Shown: in pieces, positions 6,050 through 9,929 of the stretch | How positions within the stretch are numbered: position 1 is the first letter of the stretch | Layout of the letters: each line of letters begins with the position of its first letter | NCBI GenBank assembly: GCA_035328465.1 | Contig: DAOLIQ010000104.1 | Location: 1 to 9,929, forward strand | Length of the DNA: 9,929 nt | From: JADJEI01 sp035328465 | GTDB taxonomy: Bacteria > Bacteroidota > Ignavibacteria > Ignavibacteriales > Ignavibacteriaceae | Direction of reading: 5' to 3' | The notes under the pieces: generated by a model | Databases searched by the model: none | The model's input: the letters and a program-made list of their open reading frames with translations, nothing else | Told to the model about the DNA's origin: nothing | Program-made: the position numbers and the translations under genes

Positions 6050-6092
6050 AAGCAGGAGGTCGTCCCGAATGAAATTCGGGAAGTCTCGTCGG
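6050..6092 (+). repeat. GIY-YIG-linked palindromic repeat, right copy without its gene
   Basis: This copy is identical over 43 nt to 30-72 and in the same orientation, including the perfect hairpin tcccgaat (6063-6070) / attcggga (6074-6081). The similarity starts at the KAGGRPE codons, but upstream the frame meets a TGA within a few codons and no GIY-YIG coding sequence is present. The palindromic unit therefore exists apart from the nuclease gene. Confidence 0.85.
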
Positions 6093-6101
6093 TCCCCTTT
6101 A

Positions 6102-6133
6102 AAGTTTTGTTGATTGAAATCACCACAAAACTT
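6102..6133 (+). repeat. Long hairpin next to the palindromic repeat
   Basis: aagttttgt (6102-6110) pairs perfectly with acaaaactt (6125-6133). Inside it, tgat (6111-6114) pairs with atca (6119-6122) around a tgaa loop, leaving two bulged C. The stem is long but followed only by cattaattgttttcc, so it is a weak terminator at best. It sits 20 nt after the repeat hairpin, much as the terminator at 85-115 follows the left copy. Confidence 0.6.
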
Positions 6134-6166
6134 CATTAATTGTTTTCCACGCAGTTCATTATCCGC

Positions 6167-6259
6167 TCAACTATTATCCAAGTTGTTAAAACAAGGAGTT
6201 ACTAATAATCCAGTTAATAGACCAATGATTAAGATTTGTTTTGTCCATGTTTTTTTCTC
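6167..6259 (-). pseudogene. Possible remnant of a lipoprotein signal peptide
   Basis: A minus-strand frame bounded by stops reads EKKTWTKQILIIGLLTG followed by LLVTPCFNNLDNS. This has the build of a lipoprotein signal: lysines, a hydrophobic core, a lipobox-like LVTPC and a polar tail. It has no start codon (GAG where ATG would be expected) and stops seven residues after the Cys. It could be the dead 5' end of a lipoprotein gene, or chance. The surrounding stretch, 6134-6330, holds no intact gene; 33 open codons also follow the DUF1801 stop in frame (6229-6330). Confidence 0.25.
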
Positions 6260-6330
6260 TCAAAATATCGCAACTTGCTGAGTAGCGATGACAACTCTTC
6301 AAGTGGAATTGCCCCACCTGACAAAATATT

Positions 6331-6756
6331 CTACTCCCGGTTTAATGATGCATCTATGATTTGCTTCAGTACTTTGAGGTCAATCTCCTCCAACTTATTT
6401 ATGTACAGGCAGCCAACACCCACCTTGTGTTTGCCGAGCTTTTTGAGAGCAGCAGCATGCTCTTTAATACCTGTGCTAAGATACAAAGATAGATTTGCTT
6501 TTCGGGGCGAGAAACCTATATGAAGCCAATCAACCTCTCTTCCGGTAGCAGGGCTTTTGTATCTTTTGATACCAAAACCGATGACTGAGCTGCTCCATAA
6601 TACTGGTTCTTCTCCCGTAGCTTTTCTCATCATTTCCAAAAGCACAAAACAGTCTTTACGCTTTTGTTCATCCTTAACATTGTTGATAAAATCCTCAACG
6701 CTTGCCGAGGTAGGTTTTGTTTTTATGTCAGCCAGTTTTGATTTTTTTTCAGTCAT
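6331..6756 (-). CDS. DUF1801 (YdhG-like) domain protein
   Basis: This 141-residue protein carries the DUF1801 core: a helix DEQKRKDCFVLLEMMRKATG (29-48), LWSSSVIGFGIKRYKSP (53-69), the strand WLHIGFSPRKANLSLYL (76-92) and a C-terminal helical part (LKKLGKHKVGVGCLYI). Family members are small soluble proteins of the YdhG/iron-chaperone-like group with no well-defined bacterial role; they are common in accessory and cassette regions. The length is normal for the family. The ATG is preceded by an A/T-rich leader without a Shine-Dalgarno. It follows an attC-like element (6788-6923) on the same strand and may be a cassette gene. Confidence 0.85.
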   Translation of the reverse strand: MTEKKSKLADIKTKPTSASVEDFINNVKDEQKRKDCFVLLEMMRKATGEEPVLWSSSVIGFGIKRYKSPATGREVDWLHIGFSPRKANLSLYLSTGIKEHAAALKKLGKHKVGVGCLYINKLEEIDLKVLKQIIDASLNRE

Positions 6757-6787
6757 GATAAATTATTATTTGTTTGACATTAGTCTC

Positions 6788-6923
6788 GTTTAACAGTTTC
6801 GAATTCTGCTTTCGTGGGGGCTTCAAAGCACAATACCATTAACCCATGCAAAAGTTTGATTGAAGAACTGAACTTGATTTAAGCACTGAACGATCAATTT
6901 CTTAAACCCGTTGTTAGCGGCTG
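6788..6923 (-). other. attC-like cassette boundary element 1
   Basis: This non-coding stretch lies between the hydroxylase stop and the DUF1801 start. Its hydroxylase-side end (6903-6923) matches 7869-7889 at 17 of 21 positions. Its outer words gtttaac (6788-6794) and gttagcggc (6913-6921) are partly inverted, their inner edges 119 nt apart, close to the 118 nt of the second element. On the minus strand GTTAAAC fits the integron R' consensus GTTRRRY, but the opposite end does not fit RYYYAAC. Between them lie a ttgat/atcaa inverted pair and a repeated actgaac. Confidence 0.4.
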
Positions 6924-6937
6924 ATTTACTTGTTTCC

Positions 6938-7720
6938 CTACCTTGCTTCTTTGACACTGTTAATATCTTTAAATAACAGCATTTCGCCAATTCGAGTTGA
7001 TGCTCCTGTGTAAAAGCCCGTTTCGCCTGCAAATTCTTTTGGATTATTGAAGGTTCCAAGAATAATGTCAAAAATAGGAAGGTCAGAATAATTGAAAGCA
7101 TGAACACCTTTTGCATGATGAATTGAGTGCGATTCAGGTCTTTGAAAAATATATCCCATCCATTGTGGTGTCTTAATATTTGTATGCTGAATTACCGCAA
7201 GAAAAGTTGCACCGTAAATCGCATAAATTGTTGCTTGAACAGTAAATCCGCCTGCTACAACTAATGCCATGCTTGTTAAGAGTGTGAAACCTATCATGTC
7301 CATTGGGCTAAAAAAGAACGCACCATATGCATCTACACGTTCGGCACTATGATGCATTTGATGAAAAATTCTCCACAGAATACTGCTATTATGCATTGAA
7401 CGATGCCAGAAGTATACTCCAAATTCATAAATCAATAATGCAACAATAGCCCCGCCTAAATCACCCAAAAATGACATATCGAAAATTTGATATTGTGCAA
7501 GTGCGTCATTCCAAAACATCGGAAGATAGGATGAAAGAAAAAAATAAATTACAAAGGCTAATATCCCTTTTATTTTCCAATATTTAATTTTTGGTAAAGG
7601 TCTGCCTGGAAATAACTCTTCGGCAATCATAAGAACGAGAAAGATACTTATGACTATGATGGATGCCGGGTCCATCAAAAGTTGAAGGGGACTTGGTAGG
7701 TTCATTAATTTGTCAATCAT
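6938..7720 (-). CDS. Fatty acid hydroxylase / sterol desaturase family protein
   Basis: This 260-residue integral membrane di-iron enzyme has the expected histidine boxes: HRSMH (106-110), HQMHH (120-124), a lone His179 (IQHTNI) and HSIHH (198-202). Hydrophobic segments at about 20-35, 52-70, 88-104 and 140-178 would anchor it, with the boxes facing the cytoplasm. The family (PF04116) uses O2 to hydroxylate or desaturate lipids such as fatty acids, carotenoids or sterols; which substrate applies cannot be read here. The length is normal and all histidines are present, so it should be active. It stands alone between two attC-like elements, suggesting it moves as a single-gene unit. Electron donors are not encoded nearby. 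Confidence 0.9.
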   Translation of the reverse strand: MIDKLMNLPSPLQLLMDPASIIVISIFLVLMIAEELFPGRPLPKIKYWKIKGILAFVIYFFLSSYLPMFWNDALAQYQIFDMSFLGDLGGAIVALLIYEFGVYFWHRSMHNSSILWRIFHQMHHSAERVDAYGAFFFSPMDMIGFTLLTSMALVVAGGFTVQATIYAIYGATFLAVIQHTNIKTPQWMGYIFQRPESHSIHHAKGVHAFNYSDLPIFDIILGTFNNPKEFAGETGFYTGASTRIGEMLLFKDINSVKEAR

Positions 7721-7752
7721 AATATTGTCGTTTGATGAGAGTTTACAAATTT

Positions 7753-7889
7753 GCCGCTAACGTTCCGCGGGCATGCGAAGTGCAGGATTAAAAGGCACTT
7801 CGCTGTCCGCTGCTACAGATATTATTGAATACTGAAAACATTTTTTCATAGAGGAAACCCGCATTGGGTAAGCCCGCTGTTATAGGCTG
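7753..7889 (-). other. attC-like cassette boundary element 2
   Basis: A foldable non-coding element between the SRPBCC stop and the hydroxylase start. Its ends gccgctaac (7753-7761) and gttataggc (7879-7887) pair at 7 of 9 positions. Inside them gcgggc (7767-7772) pairs with gcccgc (7872-7877), and a perfect 9-bp hairpin gcgaagtgc (7775-7783) / gcacttcgc (7795-7803) forms the centre. Nested paired ends with unpaired spacers are the layout of integron attC sites, and about 135 nt is within their size range. The strict core consensus GTTRRRY is not met, and no integrase is in the window, so it is called attC-like only. Confidence 0.45.
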
Positions 7890-7924
7890 TGTTTGTTTTT
7901 TTAGTTTCTTAATTTACTGTCATT

Positions 7925-8389
7925 TTATTTTTCACATATTTTCTTCAATTTATCGAGAGCTTTTGGGTAGGTCTCATTCATATAATCCAGAAAATCTTCT
8001 GTTGTATCCAAGTCAACAACAACCGAAGTAATTCCTTTGTTCTCTATGAATGTGTAGTTTTCAAATCCATTTGCCCACTTTTCTACTTCTGGTCCTTCAG
8101 TTATTTCTACGTTCGCTTTTACAAGTCCGTAATGGCGAATTGAAATAAATTGGTTGGGAATGTTATCAATTATTTCCGAAACCATGCCGCCCTTTTCTCC
8201 CTTCTCATCAGTTCCTATGAATAACATTTTACTGCCCTTATTCCAACTCCCCTCATAGGTAGATGTCGGATTAAACAAGGCAGTCCATTGCTCATAAGTT
8301 GATTTGTTACTAATGCCCAACATTACATCATATACTTTATTTGCTGGTGCATTAATACTCACATTGAATTTAGTTTTTTTCATAATCAT
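7925..8389 (-). CDS. SRPBCC (AHSA1-like) domain protein
   Basis: This 154-residue protein has the start-domain layout: strand KTKFNVSINAPANKVYDVML (5-24), a helix, WTALFNPTSTYEGSWNKGSKMLFIG with the typical G-W-x-x-G turn, the strands NQFISIRHYG and FENYTFIEN, and a long C-terminal helix FLDYMNETYPKALDKLKKICEK. The fold makes a deep hydrophobic pocket for a small lipophilic ligand; AHSA1-like members have no fixed function. The second Met (residue 3) is an equally plausible start. It begins 19 nt after the DUF2200 stop and closes a four-gene run. The attC-like element follows its stop. Confidence 0.85.
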   Translation of the reverse strand: MIMKKTKFNVSINAPANKVYDVMLGISNKSTYEQWTALFNPTSTYEGSWNKGSKMLFIGTDEKGEKGGMVSEIIDNIPNQFISIRHYGLVKANVEITEGPEVEKWANGFENYTFIENKGITSVVVDLDTTEDFLDYMNETYPKALDKLKKICEK

Positions 8390-8408
8390 AAATTGTTTGA
8401 TTTAATAG

Positions 8409-8771
8409 TTAACTTCTTAAAATTTTTTCCATTTTACGTCCTTTCGCCAATTCGTCGACCAACTTGTCAAGATACCTTACTTGCCTGGTTAATGGATTTT
8501 CAATGTCTTCAATTCTATAACCACAAATTACTCCTTTAATCAAGGCAGCGTTTCGGTTTAGTTTTGCATTCTTAAAAAATGTTTCGAAAGTTTCTTTCGA
8601 GTCGATGAGTTGTTGCAGTTTATTATCATTATAACCTGTCAGCCATTCTATCACTTGATGCAATTCTTTTTTTGTTCTGCCTTTGCTCTTCACTTTTGTG
8701 ATGTAGTGCGGGTAAACCGAAGCAAATGTCATTTTTGCTAAACGCTCATCGTGCTGGGATGTAGTTTTCAT
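8409..8771 (-). CDS. DUF2200 family protein
   Basis: This 120-residue protein matches DUF2200 end to end: HDERLAKMTFASVYPHYITK (7-26), a segment ELHQVIEWLTGYNDNKL, TFETFFKNAKLNRNAALIKG, and the hallmark end VICGYRIEDIENPLTRQVRY followed by LDKLVDELAKGRKMEKIL. It is a small soluble helical protein of unknown function, frequent in Bacteroidota and Firmicutes and often beside YdeI and DUF1801 genes, as here. The length is as expected. Its ATG lies one base after the stop of the frameshifted DUF1801 gene, so it is tightly coupled in the operon. Confidence 0.9.
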   Translation of the reverse strand: MKTTSQHDERLAKMTFASVYPHYITKVKSKGRTKKELHQVIEWLTGYNDNKLQQLIDSKETFETFFKNAKLNRNAALIKGVICGYRIEDIENPLTRQVRYLDKLVDELAKGRKMEKILRS

Positions 8772-8772
8772 T

Positions 8773-9158
8773 TTATTTTAATCTTTCTAATTGCCCTTTT
8801 CTTTTAACGATGTTTTTATAGTCCCATTGTATTTTTTCAGATTTGCCTAACCAACGTTTCAATTCTTTTGTGTTGATTTCAACAACACTTTTGTAAAATA
8901 TCGAAGCGTCTTTAAATTTTTCCCTCTTATCATCAGTTTTTCTTCGTCAAAACTTGCACCGCTCCAAAACATCAGACGAATGCCGCGTTTTTCTTTACTG
9001 TATCCGACAATAGGATTGCCATCTATAAACCAAACGGGATGTCTATGCCAGATTTTGTTGTCTGCTTTGTTCAGATGTTTGTTGATTTCTTGAAAAAGCA
9101 AATCGCAAATTGCTTTGTCGTTAGAAGAAAGATTGTTGTTGTACGTAATCGTGTCCAT
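8773..9158 (-). pseudogene. DUF1801 gene with a one-base frameshift
   Basis: The N-terminal part is a normal DUF1801 domain (IWHRHPVWFIDGNPIVGYSK, RGIRLMFWSGASFDEE). After DEEK the frame slips into unrelated codons and stops at 8859 (99 residues). The other frame then carries the family's C-terminus: KFKDASIFYKSVVEINTKEL, then KRWLGKSEKIQWDYKNIVKR and KGQLERLK, ending at TAA 8773-8775. Adding one T to the T5 run at 8937-8941 restores a single 128-residue frame. The restored gene would overlap the YdeI-type stop by one base and end one base before the DUF2200 ATG, the compact spacing expected of an intact operon gene. The lesion may therefore be recent or a sequencing error in a homopolymer. 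Confidence 0.8.
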
Positions 9159-9463
9159 TATTGTGAAATATTTTTAAACCATTTTTTTGCATTTGGTCTC
9201 CGGTGAGGGCAGCCTGGCCAGCAACAAGGTTGTCGTTTGCCGTCTTTCAAATATTCAACCATGCGATCAATATGTTCTAATCTTGTCTCTGATTTTTTGA
9301 CGATAGTAACCCAACAAATCCACTCGTTACGTTGAATTGGTGTAAGACTATTCCAGCGGGCAAGTGTTTGCTCATTAGAAGCCAATGCTTTCTTCATATC
9401 TTCCGGAATATCGTGTAGGATACCATTTGAAATATTATGAATAATATTTTTTGAACTGGTCAT
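9158..9463 (-). CDS. YdeI/OmpD-associated family protein (OmdA-type)
   Basis: This 101-residue protein has the short OmdA/YdeI pattern (PF13376): HDIPEDMKKALASNEQTLAR (17-36), WNSLTPIQRNEWICWVTIVK (37-56), KSETRLEHIDRMVEYLKDGK (57-76), then a Cys-rich end CCWPGCPHRR typical of one subgroup and possibly metal-binding (three Cys and one His). Members are small soluble proteins without an established activity. The TAA stop shares a base with the ATG of the DUF1801 gene, so the two are translationally coupled. No clear promoter was found in 9464-9500, though an AT-rich leader is present. Confidence 0.85.
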   Translation of the reverse strand: MTSSKNIIHNISNGILHDIPEDMKKALASNEQTLARWNSLTPIQRNEWICWVTIVKKSETRLEHIDRMVEYLKDGKRQPCCWPGCPHRRPNAKKWFKNISQ

Positions 9464-9675
9464 TTAATTCATTTCATATTCTTTTTAATAATTTTACGAT
9501 ATCAGTGAGCTTTGAATTGTCTTTTTAATTCGAAGAGGGTTTTTAAGTTTCTTTTGATTGACTTTCGAAATACTCTTCAACCAAATTTTATTTTTTCAAA
9601 TACTCCTTGTAAAAATTGTTTAGTCGTTAATCTCGAAAACTATTTATTTACTTTTCAGTTCTCTTGTTTGTATTG

Positions 9676-9894
9676 TCATTTAGTTTTGCCTTTGAATGTT
9701 GCATATATTGCCATTGCGTGCCCGTGTCCCAATCCAAATTCATCTTTAAGCCAATTCGTAATTTCTGTTGCTTTTACGGTTTTTAAAAGTTCTCCGCTTT
9801 TCATAAAACCTTTTTTCTCCGCAAGTTTTTTGAAGTCAGCAGGCGTCTTTCCTGTCTTGACTTTAATATTGTCTATATATGCTTGAAATGACAT
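9676..9894 (-). CDS. DUF4287 family protein
   Basis: This 72-residue protein matches DUF4287: SFQAYIDNIKVKTGKTPADF (2-21), KKLAEKKGFMKSGELLKTVK, then EITNWLKDEFGLGHGHAMAI ending YATFKGKTK. The conserved FGLGHGHAMAI block is intact. It is a compact helical protein of unknown function, in some proteins followed by a DUF5655 domain that is absent here. It lies 212 nt before the YdeI-type gene; that gap (9464-9675) holds no recognisable gene, hairpin or cassette motif, so this is probably a separate unit. Its promoter would lie past 9894, mostly outside the window. Confidence 0.88.
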   Translation of the reverse strand: MSFQAYIDNIKVKTGKTPADFKKLAEKKGFMKSGELLKTVKATEITNWLKDEFGLGHGHAMAIYATFKGKTK

Positions 9895-9929
9895 AATTAT
9901 TAATCCTTAATTGACTTGCGATCGTGATG

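Noticed and set aside
6167..6200. Third cassette boundary motif near gttgttaaaac
   Set aside because: Only about 10 of 21 positions agree with the two boundary motifs, and there is no inverted partner.
6823..7116. Minus-strand frame of 97 codons overlapping the hydroxylase 3' end
   Set aside because: It overlaps the hydroxylase in another frame through the HSIHH region, which is clearly the real coding sequence.
9512..9886. Plus-strand frame of 124 codons
   Set aside because: Most of it is antisense to the DUF4287 gene, which matches its family end to end; the rest is low-complexity AT-rich sequence.

Overview
The window is AT-rich. Its gene families and promoter style (one candidate with the TTTG / TAnnTTTG pattern) suggest a member of the Bacteroidota or a close FCB-group relative such as Ignavibacteriota. 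Supporting features are a single-domain GIY-YIG protein with a palindromic tail, small DUF1801, DUF2200, DUF4287 and YdeI-type proteins, and long non-coding spacers. The assignment rests on family recollection, not on a marker gene. Nearly every intact gene is on the minus strand. No rRNA, tRNA or CRISPR array was seen.

Left edge (1-480): the last codons of one GIY-YIG gene copy, a perfect 8-bp hairpin over its stop codon, a strong rho-independent terminator, then a complete GIY-YIG gene whose ATG abuts the terminator's T-tract. The first 55 bases recur exactly at 331-385, which could be a true tandem repeat or an assembly-graph effect at a contig end.

Middle (479-6100): an accessory region read on the minus strand. 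From the right it holds a PD-(D/E)XK-type nuclease and a WYL-domain regulator in one operon, with a Bacteroidota-type promoter and a perfect 11-nt palindrome inside the promoter spacer. Next come a stand-alone AAA+ ATPase with an unrecognised N-terminal half and a small membrane protein with a good ribosome binding site. Last is a sigma70-like promoter driving a very short ORF, a 41-residue zinc-ribbon protein, a C39-like cysteine peptidase and an unknown 206-residue protein. A plus-strand pseudogene lies to the right of the nuclease. The middle region is bracketed by direct copies of the GIY-YIG 3' palindromic repeat (30-72 and 6050-6092). The right copy has no GIY-YIG gene attached.

Right part (6330-9929): a run of small minus-strand genes typical of mobile-cassette or accessory content. 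They are DUF4287; YdeI/OmpD-associated; a frameshifted DUF1801; DUF2200; an SRPBCC (AHSA1-like) protein; a fatty acid hydroxylase/sterol desaturase; and another DUF1801 protein. Two non-coding elements of about 135 nt, each just after a gene's stop, share a boundary motif matching at 17 of 21 positions and have inverted ends. They resemble attC sites without fitting the strict consensus. This part may be an array of exchangeable cassettes.

The most interesting candidates are the compact nuclease + WYL module, the C39-like peptidase operon with tiny upstream ORFs, the GIY-YIG-linked palindromic repeat family, and the attC-like cassette boundaries.
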